In this document: positions 1 to 7,898 of the stretch, piece after piece
Numbering within the stretch: position 1 is the first letter of the stretch
How the letters are laid out: every line of letters starts with the position of its first letter
Assembly (NCBI RefSeq): GCF_051124815.1
Contig: NZ_CP118488.1
Location: forward strand, 558,001 to 622,000
Reading direction: 5' to 3'
From: Azospirillum sp051124815
GTDB taxonomy: Bacteria > Pseudomonadota > Alphaproteobacteria > Azospirillales > Azospirillaceae
DNA: 64,000 nt
Translations under genes and position numbers: made by a program
Notes under the pieces: model-generated
What the model was told of the DNA's origin: nothing
What the model saw: only the letters and a program-made list of their open reading frames with translations
The model's database searches: none

Positions 1-696
1 CCGGTCTTCCTGAACCGCACCGGGGACCGCCCGCAGCATGCCGGGCAGGACGGCCAGAAGCCGCTCCCACAGCAGGCCATGCAACCCGAGGTCGGATGCA
101 GCGCCGGAGCGTGCCGAGGCCACCCGCCGCACCCGTTCGCACAGTCCGGCCGCTGACGCCGCGAGCAGGAGAACCACAGTCAGGGCCGCGACCGCCGTCG
201 CACCGCCCGCCAAGGCGCGCTCGCCCAGCAGCAGCACCGCCACTGCCGGCAGCACCGCCGCCACGCCACCGCCTGACGCCGCGAGGACCGCCAGCATCCG
301 GTCGGCACGACCCTCGGACAGCGCACCCCTCAGCCAGCGCTCAGGCGCCAGAGGCTCGACACCTCCGGCGCGGACGGGCGCGCAGGCATCGGGGGAAAGC
401 GTGGCGGCGAGAGTGGCATCCAGCGGGCGGGACCGGCCGTCGGCATCCTCCAGGCGATAGCCGTCACGCCGGTCGGGGAGCAGCAGCACCGCTCCGCCAT
501 CGGACTGCCGGAAGGCCAGAAGCGGCCCCTGGTCGCGCTGCCACCAGGGCGTCGTTCCCCGGCTGCCCGGCGACAAGCGCACCCGGCGCAGGCGCAGTCC
601 GAAGGCCGGGGCCGCCGCACGCAATGCCGCTTCCCGGCCGCCATGGCGGATCAGCTTGCGCAGTCCGTCGACGATGTCGTCTGCCCCACCGATCAC
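1..696 (-). CDS. NHLM-type bacteriocin ABC transporter, second subunit (N-terminal part, runs off window)
   Basis: The reading frame on the minus strand begins with GTG at 696 and overlaps the TGA stop of the preceding exporter gene by four bases (GTGA), so the two are translationally coupled. It stays open to the window edge (232 codons seen). The N-terminal half is a soluble domain with the pattern PLLAFRQSDGGAVLLLP followed by YRLEDADGRSRPLD, which resembles the cytoplasmic N-domain of the second NHLM permease/ATPase. A hydrophobic stretch (about residues 138-185) then starts the membrane domain. The ATPase domain lies outside the window. In this family the protein pairs with a peptidase-containing ABC protein to export a leader-peptide natural product. 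The family call rests on general resemblance and on the neighbours. Confidence 0.75.
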   Translation of the reverse strand, partial: MIGGADDIVDGLRKLIRHGGREAALRAAAPAFGLRLRRVRLSPGSRGTTPWWQRDQGPLLAFRQSDGGAVLLLPDRRDGYRLEDADGRSRPLDATLAATLSPDACAPVRAGGVEPLAPERWLRGALSEGRADRMLAVLAASGGGVAAVLPAVAVLLLGERALAGGATAVAALTVVLLLAASAAGLCERVRRVASARSGAASDLGLHGLLWERLLAVLPGMLRAVPGAVQEDR

Positions 697-2771
697 GACG
701 TCCTCTCCGCCCCGGCCGCCGGTTGGTCGAGGTCAAGGCGGTGTTCACAGCCCTCCAGCGTCTCCGGGCGACGGCTGGTCACCAGGATGACGCGGTCGAT
801 TCGCCGCATCCCGTCGAGGATCGAAGACGCCAGATCGGGCTCCAGCGCATCCAGTGCATCGTCGATCACCAGCAGGACCGGGTTGCGCAGAAGCGCCCGC
901 GCCAGGGCGAGCCGGCGCCGCTGTCCGCCGCTGAGTTCCGGGCCGCCTTCCGCGAGTTCCAGGGAAAGGCCGCCGCGCGGCTCCAGATCGCTCCACAGCC
1001 GGACCTGTTCCAGCGCCGCCACCAACGCCGCATCGGTTGCGGAGAGGTCGCCGACCCGCAGATTTTCGGCGACCGTGCCGGCGATCACCGGACTGGAGCG
1101 GTCGACCAGGGCCACCGCGCCGGGACATTGGCGGGCAACCATCGCCACCGGCCGACCGTCCAGCAGAACGCATCCGGACGAAGGGTCCAGCAGGCCGCAG
1201 GCGAGCTTGGCCAACACCGACTTGCCGGAACCGGAGGGGCCGCAAACCCCCAGCCGTTCTCCCGGTTCGAGGTGCAGTTCGACTTCGGACAGGACCGGCG
1301 GCCCCTGCGGCGACGGTTGGAAGCCGGCGGACCGGATGCACAGCCGGGCGGCCGGGCGCTCCGCCGCCGGGGGATGCTCCGCCTCGGTTGCCGCCGCCTC
1401 CAGATCGTCGAGGCGATGCAGGGCGGCTTTCAAATCCTGCAACGCCGGCATGATCGGGTCCAGACGCAGGAGCTGCCGATGGGCCGCCAGTGTCAGCGCG
1501 GCAAGGGTCACCACTCCACCGCTGCCGATCCGTCCGGCGGCGAGGCTCGTCAGCAACACAGCGGCAAGGCCAACACCGGCGATGCCGGTGAGCGCGCCCA
1601 TGAGCCGCGCATGGCGGGCCACCGACTTCTGCCCCCAGATGGTCTGCATGGCATGACGGCCGGCAAGCTGGGCCAGAACCTCGCCATCGCGGCCGCCGGT
1701 CCTGTGGGTGTCGAGTGTCGTGATGGTTCCGCCATCCGGAACCACCGGTGCCGGAGCATGCCCGCGTGCTGCCACGGCACCGCGCCGGAGATGGACCCCG
1801 CCGAGTACGGTCAGGGCCGCGATGACGCTCAGCAGCAACGCCGCCCCGGCCCACCCATCGATCCAAAGCGCGGCACCGACCGGCAGGACCAGCAGCGGCA
1901 GTTCCACCAGTTGCATGATGGCGCCGATGTGCCGTTGCAGCGCGCCGCCCGCCAGCAGCACCTCCAGCACCTGTGCCGCATCCCGGCGGGCGAACCAGAC
2001 GGCGGGCATCCGCCGAAGCCGGACGAACACGCCGGCAGCGCTATCGTCAACGAGCCGCCGCCCCAAAAACGCGGTCAGCCGGTCCCGGCCCCAGCCGGCG
2101 GCGACCACGGCGGCACCAGCGCCCGTCAGCGGGATCAGGCCGGTGGCGCCTTCGGCCCAACTCCCGGCCGCGACTGCGGCTCCCACAACGGCGGCGCGGC
2201 CAAGGGCGGCGGACAACAGAATGGCGGCAACGGTGCCCGCTTGCGGCCGAAGCCGTTTTGCCAGCGCCCGCGCCGGTGTAAGCGGACGCCAAGCCCCTTG
2301 CGGACGGTGTGCGCCGGGCTCCGGCGGCTGGATGGTGATGGCGATGCCGGTGAAGGAGCAGTCGACCTCGTCCCAGCCCATGACATGCGGGCCGCCGCCG
2401 GGGTCGTTGACCAGAAGTCCGTCGCGGGTCTCGGCCTCCACCACCACGAAATGGATGAAGCGGCTGTGGGCGATCAGGGGAAAGCCGAGGGAGGACAGGC
2501 GATCCGGCTCGCTGCGGAAGGCGCGGGCGACCATGCCGTGGTCGCGGGCGATGCGGATCAGGGTGCGGGCATTGACGCCGAGCCGGGTCGATCCCGCTTC
2601 CGCCCGCAGCTGCTCCAGCGGCACCGGCCGGCCGCGATGGGCCAGCATGATGCCGAGCGCGGCCAGACCGCACTCCGCGATCTCGCCCTGGCGCAGTTCG
2701 GGCGTCGCCGTCCGTCTCCGGCCATGCCCTTGACCTAGGCGGGAAAAACCCGATGGTGGGAAGTTGCTCAT
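693..2771 (-). CDS. NHLM-type bacteriocin exporter with C39 leader peptidase, membrane and ATPase domains
   Basis: The 692-residue protein combines three modules. Residues about 20-145 are a C39 peptidase with the Gln/Cys motif QGEIAECGLAALGIML, a His in FIHFVVVE and an Asp in VNDPGGG, so the proteolytic triad looks intact; it should cut precursors after a double glycine. A membrane domain follows (about 180-440). The C-terminal ATPase has a Walker A motif (GPSGSGKS) and a signature (LSGGQRRRLALARA). Two ATPase residues look degenerate: Walker B ends in IDDALDAL, with Asp where the catalytic Glu is expected, and the switch region reads LVTSRRPE without the usual His. This suggests an asymmetric ATPase pair with the next gene. 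ATG at 2771 lies just after a strong hairpin and 67 bases beyond the precursor gene. Confidence 0.85.
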   Translation of the reverse strand: MSNFPPSGFSRLGQGHGRRRTATPELRQGEIAECGLAALGIMLAHRGRPVPLEQLRAEAGSTRLGVNARTLIRIARDHGMVARAFRSEPDRLSSLGFPLIAHSRFIHFVVVEAETRDGLLVNDPGGGPHVMGWDEVDCSFTGIAITIQPPEPGAHRPQGAWRPLTPARALAKRLRPQAGTVAAILLSAALGRAAVVGAAVAAGSWAEGATGLIPLTGAGAAVVAAGWGRDRLTAFLGRRLVDDSAAGVFVRLRRMPAVWFARRDAAQVLEVLLAGGALQRHIGAIMQLVELPLLVLPVGAALWIDGWAGAALLLSVIAALTVLGGVHLRRGAVAARGHAPAPVVPDGGTITTLDTHRTGGRDGEVLAQLAGRHAMQTIWGQKSVARHARLMGALTGIAGVGLAAVLLTSLAAGRIGSGGVVTLAALTLAAHRQLLRLDPIMPALQDLKAALHRLDDLEAAATEAEHPPAAERPAARLCIRSAGFQPSPQGPPVLSEVELHLEPGERLGVCGPSGSGKSVLAKLACGLLDPSSGCVLLDGRPVAMVARQCPGAVALVDRSSPVIAGTVAENLRVGDLSATDAALVAALEQVRLWSDLEPRGGLSLELAEGGPELSGGQRRRLALARALLRNPVLLVIDDALDALEPDLASSILDGMRRIDRVILVTSRRPETLEGCEHRLDLDQPAAGAERTS

Positions 2772-2779
2772 TCTTGCCG

Positions 2780-2821
2780 GGCGTTGCGTCCGCGTGGATA
2801 CACTCCGCAGGACGCAACGCC
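2780..2821 (-). promoter_or_regulatory. Intercistronic hairpin between precursor peptide gene and exporter
   Basis: A perfect 12-base inverted repeat (GGCGTTGCGTCC at 2780-2791, its complement at 2810-2821) with an 18-base loop lies between the precursor stop and the exporter ATG. There is no T-run, so it is not a classical terminator. Such stem-loops after small-peptide genes commonly cause partial termination or protect the upstream mRNA, giving more precursor than transporter. That role here is inferred. The stem ends 8 bases before the exporter start codon, so it could also restrict its translation. Confidence 0.7.
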
Positions 2822-2838
2822 TGCCGGTTCGGAAGACC

Positions 2839-3150
2839 TCAGCGGCCGAAGCCGGAACCCTTCTTCACGTCCTTCTGGCCGAACCCGACGGGCGGGAAGC
2901 CGCCGGCGACCATGTCCAGTTCCTCGTCGCTCAGTTCCGACTGGCTGTCTTCGGCCGGAACGGCGAGCAGTTCCCCATCGGTCTCGACCAGCCGCATCGG
3001 CATCGGCAGATCGACGTCGTAATGGCGCTTCACGGCCGCGTTCAGGTCGGCCTGAGCCTCCGCACGGAAGGCATCGTCGGTCTTCAGACGCTCCGCCGCT
3101 GCGGCGATGGCATCGGCGCCGTACATCTTTTCGAAGTCAATGCTGCTCAT
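2839..3150 (-). CDS. NHLP-family leader-peptide natural product precursor (RiPP/bacteriocin-like)
   Basis: A 103-residue acidic peptide. The long leader (residues 1-84) resembles the nitrile-hydratase alpha-like leaders of NHLM systems and ends in SDEELDMVAGG, a classic double-glycine cleavage site recognised by C39 peptidases. Cleavage after Gly84 would release the 19-residue core FPPVGFGQKDVKKGSGFGR. The core has no Cys or Thr and only one Ser, so it offers almost nothing for lanthionine or azoline chemistry. It is basic and glycine-rich. The gene lies directly upstream of the peptidase-exporter, and ATG at 3150 has GGAG about 11 bases upstream. The product is probably exported as a linear peptide, or modified by an enzyme not seen here. 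Precursor identity is well supported; bioactivity is unknown. Confidence 0.85.
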   Translation of the reverse strand: MSSIDFEKMYGADAIAAAAERLKTDDAFRAEAQADLNAAVKRHYDVDLPMPMRLVETDGELLAVPAEDSQSELSDEELDMVAGGFPPVGFGQKDVKKGSGFGR

Positions 3151-3208
3151 TTCGAAAACACTCCAGTTGGCGATTGGATGAAAGGCTGATGGACACTCTG
3201 CGGCGCGG

Positions 3209-4162
3209 TTACGGCGACCCGGCCGCGGGTTGGCGGATCATCTCGAAGGTCTCGTCCACCCGCAGCGAAATCGGGGCGAAGCGGCGGCGGACCAGCGACA
3301 TCATGCGGGGGAACATGGTGCCGAACATTGCGATGGAGGTCGGACCGAAGGCGGCCACCTGTCGAGCATAGGCGTGCCAATAGGCGCCGACCAGCATTCC
3401 CGTATGCCAGAGCGACCGCGCCAGATAGGCGCTGCGGTAATCGATCGCCGGCCGGTCGCGATAGCCGTCGAGCGGCACGCTGTCCGCCCGCTCCGCCAGG
3501 ACCCAGCCGACCAGGACGCCCTGCCGGCGCACAGCAATGGAACAGGCGGGTTCGATCCGCTCGGCACGGACATCGGGATGCATCAGGGGATGATGGTCGG
3601 GCTCCGCCGCCAGCGCGGCGACGGCGGCACGGTCGTCGGCGTCCGGCGTCCGCCAGGCATCGAAGCTGAACCCGCCGGGATCGCGCAGCCGGCCGGCCAG
3701 CGACGGCCAGTTGCCGACCGCTTCCACCATCGGCGCCGCCTCTCCGATCGCCCGGACATGGGTCAGGCGCGGCGCGGTCCAGCCGGCCGCCGACAGGGTC
3801 GCGGCCAGTGCGGCGCGTTCCGGCAGCTTGTCCGAAAAGGCGGTAATCAGACCGCTGGCCCCCGCCGCCGCGGCGGCCCTCCCCCACCCCGCGGCAAGAG
3901 TCCGGCCGATGCCACGGTTGCGCAGACTGCGCGCGACCGTCAGCGACAGCAGCCTTGCCCCATCATCCTGGATCTGCCCGAGCGCCAGCCCGGCCGGCAG
4001 CCCGCCGACCGTGGCGCCGACGGCCACCCAGGGCGCCTCCAGATGATCCAGCACCGGGGCCAGCCGGGGAAAACCGAGAGTGGCGAAAGCGACCGCATTG
4101 CCGGACAACGGCGCGACGTGAAGGCCGGCAATGCCGCCATTCGGCGCCGTGACATCGTTCAT
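3209..4162 (-). CDS. GNAT-family N-acetyltransferase, probably two GNAT-like halves
   Basis: The 317-residue protein has an N-terminal GNAT domain with the acetyl-CoA pyrophosphate-binding pattern RSLRNRGIGRTL (R-x-x-G-x-G) and a second, more divergent half containing SIAVRRQGVLVGWVLAER. I chose ATG at 4162 (MNDVTAPNGG) because AAGGA lies 10 bases upstream; the frame stays open to a TTG at 4243 that has no ribosome-binding site. It ends 58 bases before the bacteriocin-like precursor gene on the same strand. It may be the first gene of the export operon and could acetylate the peptide or confer self-protection, but that is only inferred from position. The substrate cannot be read from the sequence. 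Confidence 0.75.
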   Translation of the reverse strand: MNDVTAPNGGIAGLHVAPLSGNAVAFATLGFPRLAPVLDHLEAPWVAVGATVGGLPAGLALGQIQDDGARLLSLTVARSLRNRGIGRTLAAGWGRAAAAAGASGLITAFSDKLPERAALAATLSAAGWTAPRLTHVRAIGEAAPMVEAVGNWPSLAGRLRDPGGFSFDAWRTPDADDRAAVAALAAEPDHHPLMHPDVRAERIEPACSIAVRRQGVLVGWVLAERADSVPLDGYRDRPAIDYRSAYLARSLWHTGMLVGAYWHAYARQVAAFGPTSIAMFGTMFPRMMSLVRRRFAPISLRVDETFEMIRQPAAGSP

Positions 4163-4396
4163 CCCAACCCGATCCTTCACGCCAGCGATCCCGATCATGC
4201 ACACTCTGGAAGAGATGGAGACCCTGCGAAGTCCGCTGGACAATCCGGATGCTCTCTAACCATTATGCGTGCGAAACAAAGGGTTGCAAGCAATAAGCGG
4301 TGTCAGGACTGACATGGAACTGTTTCAGCTCCACAACGAAATTTCTTTCGATTCAACGCCGGCGCGCATGCCGAAGCCGGCAGGACAGGGTGTCGA

Positions 4397-4588
4397 GTGA
4401 GCCGGACCGAAGCCGGACCGCAGGGTGCCGAACGGCTGTTCCGCCGCGAGGCGCTGGAGCGTCTTACGACAACCGAGGATATCGACCAGCCGCCGACCCT
4501 GGTCAGCCCGCGCGGGCTGCGGCTGCACCTGCTGCTTGCCGTCCTATGCATCATGGCGGCGGTCGCGGTCCTGGCTGCCGTCGCCTGA
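4397..4588 (+). CDS. Short single-membrane-span protein resembling the N-terminus of an NHLM HlyD-type adaptor
   Basis: The 63-codon frame starts with GTG at 4397 (AGGG about 7 bases upstream) and ends in TGA at 4586-4588. Its middle, LFRREALERLTTTEDIDQ followed by VSPRG, resembles the cytoplasmic N-terminus of HlyD-like NHLM secretion proteins. One membrane segment follows (LHLLLAVLCIMAAVAVLAAV), then an immediate stop. All periplasmic coiled-coil, lipoyl and barrel domains of a normal adaptor (about 300 residues or more) are missing, and no continuation is visible downstream, where an unrelated gene runs the other way. It could be a decayed adaptor gene or a genuine mini-protein retaining the part that contacts the ABC exporter. 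The homology is judged by eye. Confidence 0.55.
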   Translation: MSRTEAGPQGAERLFRREALERLTTTEDIDQPPTLVSPRGLRLHLLLAVLCIMAAVAVLAAVA

Positions 4589-4607
4589 TTTCCGGTCAGC
4601 AGCCCGC

Positions 4608-4925
4608 TCAGCCATGGTGGCGCAGGTAGGCGTTCGGATCGCACAGCTCGCCCAGCGCCATCGCGCGGGCTCGATGGATGTGCTGCATCAGCACGTCGCG
4701 GAACTCCTGCGCGGTCAGGTCGCTCCATTCCGGCGTCTCGCCGGCGAAGGTCATCTGCGCGGCGGTCGCTTCGAACAGGCGCAGCCATTCGTCGGCCTTG
4801 CCGGCCGGATCGTCGTCCTTGCGGAACATCTCCGCCATCATCTTGGTCATCAGTGTGCCAAGCGCCAGCAGGTTCACATGCAGCAGCATGTTGCCCAGCA
4901 TCACATCGGGTTTCTCGTCGAGCAT
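4608..4925 (-). CDS. Hypothetical protein, 105 residues
   Basis: I do not recognise a family. The product is mostly helical in appearance, Met-rich at the start (MLGNMLLHVNLLALGTLMTKMMAEMF) with a charged C-terminal half ending in CDPNAYLRHHG. No signal peptide or catalytic motif is visible. ATG at 4925 has CGGAG about 9 bases upstream; a GTG 36 bases further up (4961) lacks a ribosome-binding site. It is convergent with the small HlyD-like gene and lies just downstream, on the same strand, of the terminator that ends the fructose operon. Confidence 0.5.
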   Translation of the reverse strand: MLDEKPDVMLGNMLLHVNLLALGTLMTKMMAEMFRKDDDPAGKADEWLRLFEATAAQMTFAGETPEWSDLTAQEFRDVLMQHIHRARAMALGELCDPNAYLRHHG

Positions 4926-4999
4926 GGGTCCGTCACTCCGGGCGATGTCTTGACGCTTCACACGGACGGCGGGGCGAAAGCTGGCGCGAATTCATCGGC

Positions 5000-5039
5000 A
5001 AAAAAAAGAGGCCCCTCCCCGCGGGTGCGGAAAGGGGCC
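5000..5039 (-). terminator. Rho-independent terminator of the fructose PTS operon
   Basis: On the minus strand GGCCCCT and AGGGGCC form a stem (5033-5039 with 5010-5016), followed by a CTCTTTTTTTT run. It lies about 50 bases past the fruA stop, in the right orientation to end fruB-fruK-fruA transcription. Confidence 0.85.
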
Positions 5040-5091
5040 AGGGTCGGGAGGACGCCCGAGAGGAAAGGGCCAGAGAAAAAAGGGAATGAGG

Positions 5092-6864
5092 TCAGGCGTG
5101 CGCACCGGCCCCCTGGACCGCAGACTTCGGCGCCGCCGCCGTCGCGGCCACCGGCCTCTTCAGGATGCGCAACGCCAGCGCGGTCACCACGGTGCCGACC
5201 ACCAGTGCCACCACATAGCCCAGCAGATGCGTCACCGCGTTCGGGATCGGCAGGACGAAGATGCCGCCATGGGGCACCTTCAACTCAGCCCCCACCGCCA
5301 TGGAAATGGCGCCGGTCAGCGCGCCGCCGATCATCAGCGCCGGGATGACGCGCAGCGGATCGCGGGCGGCGAAGGGAATGGCGCCTTCGGTGATGAAGGC
5401 GATGCCCAGCACGGCGGCGGCATTGCCGGCCTCGCGCTCCTCAGGGGTGAAGCGGTCGCCGAACAGCTTGGTGGCCAGCGCCAGACCCAGCGGCGGCACC
5501 ATGCCGGCGGCCATGGCGGCGGCCATCGGGGTATAGACCTGCGAGGCGATCAGACCGGTGGAGAAGGCATAGGCCGCCTTGTTGACCGGACCACCCATGT
5601 CGAAGGCCATCATCGCCCCGATCAGCAGGCCGAGCAGGATGGCGCTGCTGCCCTGCATGCCCTTCAGCCAGGCGCTCATCCAGGCCAGCGCCTCGGCGAC
5701 GGGGGTGCCGACGACGTAGATCATCAGCAGGCCGGTCAGCAGCGATCCCAGCAGCGGCAGGATCAGCACCGGCTTCAGCCCTTCCAGGTTGCGGTGCAGC
5801 TTGATGTGCCGGTTGAGAAAGGCGGTGCCGTAGCCGGCGATGAAGCCGGCGACGATGCCTCCGAGGAAGCCGGCGCCGATGCTGCCCGCCAGCATGCCGC
5901 CCACCATGCCGGGGGCGATGCCGGGGCGGTCGGCGATGGAATAGGCGATGTAGCCGGCCAGCGCCGGCACCATCAGGGCGAAGGCCCCCTTGGCGCCGAT
6001 CTGGAACAGGGCATAGCCCAGCGTCCCGGCGTTGGATTCCTCATAGACGTAGATGCCGCCCAGCGCGAAGGCGAGCGCGATCAGCAGGCCGCCCGTCACC
6101 ACGAAGGGCAGCATGAAGGACACGCCGGTCATCAGATGCTTGTAGGGGCCGGTGCGCTGGGCCGACCGCTCCGCCTTGCCGGCGGCGACGGCGTCGGCCA
6201 AGGGAACTGCCGAGCCGTGCGTCTTCGCCTCGGCCAGGGCGCGGTTGACCAGCGCCTTGCCGTCGTTGATGGCGGGCTTGGTGCCGCTGAGGAACACGCG
6301 CTTGCCGACGAAGCGCGACAGGTCGATCTGGGTATCGGCGGCGATCAGCACGACGTCCGCCTCGCGGATCTCGTCGTCCGTCAGCGTGTCGCGAGCGCCG
6401 ACGGAACCCTGCGTCTCGACCCGGACCTTGTGGCCCAGAGCGGTCGCCGCCTGCTGGATGCCCTCGGCCGCCATGAAGGTATGGGCGATGCCCGTCGGGC
6501 AGGAGGTGATGGCGACGATCCTGCGCGACGCCGATGCCGCCGAAGGAGCGGCAGCGGGAGAGGCGGAACCGAGCACGCTGTCCAGCACGGCGCCGGGGTT
6601 GCCCAGCACCTCGTCCAGCGACGCGGAAACGCGCTTGACCGCGCCGAATCGTGCCTCATCCAGATCGCCGCCGCCGACCAGGATCACGCCGTCCGCCGTC
6701 GCCGGTGCTGCGGCATCGAGCGGCGATTGGATGCCGAGGCTCGTGCGGATTTCCACCTGGATTCGGTGGCCGGCCGACGATGCCGCCTTGCGCAACGCTT
6801 CAGCGGCCAGAACAGCCTGGGTGGTGAGGTCTCCCGCCGCGATCACTGCCAACAGGTTCGCCAT
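5092..6864 (-). CDS. fruA: PTS fructose transporter subunit IIB'BC
   Basis: The 590-residue inner-membrane permease takes up fructose and phosphorylates it to fructose-1-phosphate. It has a degenerate IIB' domain (about residues 1-100) without a phosphorylatable Cys, then an active IIB domain with ITSCPTGIAHTF (phospho-site Cys122), and a IIC membrane domain of about 340 residues beginning near HLMTGVSFMLPFVVTGG. ATG at 6864 follows GGAGGAAACA. It is the last gene of fruB-fruK-fruA, 83 bases behind fruK, and ends in a strong terminator. Length and domain order are normal for the proteobacterial FruA family. Confidence 0.95.
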   Translation of the reverse strand: MANLLAVIAAGDLTTQAVLAAEALRKAASSAGHRIQVEIRTSLGIQSPLDAAAPATADGVILVGGGDLDEARFGAVKRVSASLDEVLGNPGAVLDSVLGSASPAAAPSAASASRRIVAITSCPTGIAHTFMAAEGIQQAATALGHKVRVETQGSVGARDTLTDDEIREADVVLIAADTQIDLSRFVGKRVFLSGTKPAINDGKALVNRALAEAKTHGSAVPLADAVAAGKAERSAQRTGPYKHLMTGVSFMLPFVVTGGLLIALAFALGGIYVYEESNAGTLGYALFQIGAKGAFALMVPALAGYIAYSIADRPGIAPGMVGGMLAGSIGAGFLGGIVAGFIAGYGTAFLNRHIKLHRNLEGLKPVLILPLLGSLLTGLLMIYVVGTPVAEALAWMSAWLKGMQGSSAILLGLLIGAMMAFDMGGPVNKAAYAFSTGLIASQVYTPMAAAMAAGMVPPLGLALATKLFGDRFTPEEREAGNAAAVLGIAFITEGAIPFAARDPLRVIPALMIGGALTGAISMAVGAELKVPHGGIFVLPIPNAVTHLLGYVVALVVGTVVTALALRILKRPVAATAAAPKSAVQGAGAHA

Positions 6865-6947
6865 TGTTTCCTCCTCGCGGGTTTGTGCCCCCGCCTGTCG
6901 CTCTATTGAATTGTGTCCGATGCCGCCGGCCGGCCAGGTGAGCCGGG

Positions 6948-7898
6948 TCAGTCCAGCCCGGTCAGGGTCACCTGTGCCGCAAGCGCCCGCACCGTCGCCG
7001 GATCGGGCAGGTTGGGACCGAAGCAGCCGAGCTTGGCGGCAGCGAAGGCCACCGACAGCCGGGCCACATCCTCCAGCCCGCCATCCTGCTGGAAGGCAGC
7101 GATCAGTCCCGCCACCATCGCGTCACCCGCGCCGACGGTGCTCAGCGCCTGGACCGGCGGCAACCGGCCATGCAGGGCGCGGGCGCCATCCACGAAGAGA
7201 GCGCCGTCCGCCCCCAGCGACACCACCACCACCGATACGCCGCGCCGCTGCAGTCCACGTGCGGCGTCCAGAAGGTCGGCATCGGTCGGCAGCGGCCGGC
7301 CGGCCCAATCCTCCAGCTCGTGCCGGTTGGGCTTGATGCAATGGGGGAGCGCGCCGGTGGAGGCCAATGCCGCCGTCAGCGGCGCCCCGCTGCTGTCCAG
7401 CACCACGCGGGCCCCGGCCGCAGTCAGATCGGCGGTCAGCACGGCGTAGCTGTCGGTGGGCAGCCCGTCCGGCAGGCTGCCGGCCAGCAGGACCGGGATG
7501 CCCGGCTCCGCCAGCCGACGGACCGCTTCCTGCACGCGGCCGAGCGCGCCGGGGTCGGCGGTGAGTCCCGGCAGGTTGATGTCAGTCGTGTCGTTCGCCG
7601 CAAGGTCGGCGATCTTGATGTTGACGCGCGTTTCGCCCGGCAGCCGCAGGAAGGCGTCGGCGATGCCCTTCGCCTGGAACAGCGCCTCGAACGGCGCCGC
7701 GTTGTCGGCGCCGAGCAGCCCGGTGGCGACCACCGGCGTGCCCCAGTCGGCGAGGCAGCTGGCGACGTTGACGCCCTTGCCGCCGGCATTGTGACGCACC
7801 GCCTTGGCGCGATGGACGCTGCCGGGCTTCAGCGCCTCGACCGTGATGGTCTGGTCGATGGCCGGGTTCAGCGTGACGGTGACGACGGGATTCTTCAT
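6948..7898 (-). CDS. fruK: 1-Phosphofructokinase
   Basis: A 316-residue PfkB-family sugar kinase that phosphorylates fructose-1-phosphate to fructose-1,6-bisphosphate in the cytoplasm. It opens with VTLNPAIDQTI and contains both family signatures: the substrate-side motif NAGGKGVNVA and the ATP/anion-hole motif TVGAGDAMVAGL with the catalytic Asp. Its ATG overlaps the fruB stop by four bases (7895-7898), giving translational coupling. It sits between the genes for the phosphocarrier and the permease, as in most proteobacterial fru operons. Confidence 0.96.
   Translation of the reverse strand: MKNPVVTVTLNPAIDQTITVEALKPGSVHRAKAVRHNAGGKGVNVASCLADWGTPVVATGLLGADNAAPFEALFQAKGIADAFLRLPGETRVNIKIADLAANDTTDINLPGLTADPGALGRVQEAVRRLAEPGIPVLLAGSLPDGLPTDSYAVLTADLTAAGARVVLDSSGAPLTAALASTGALPHCIKPNRHELEDWAGRPLPTDADLLDAARGLQRRGVSVVVVSLGADGALFVDGARALHGRLPPVQALSTVGAGDAMVAGLIAAFQQDGGLEDVARLSVAFAAAKLGCFGPNLPDPATVRALAAQVTLTGLD

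Noticed and set aside
96..2738. 880-codon plus-strand frame over the exporter gene
   Set aside because: Arg/Pro/Gln-rich composition without domains, complementary to an ABC exporter with all motifs.
5086..6909. 607-codon plus-strand frame over fruA
   Set aside because: Antisense to a complete, well-recognised PTS permease.
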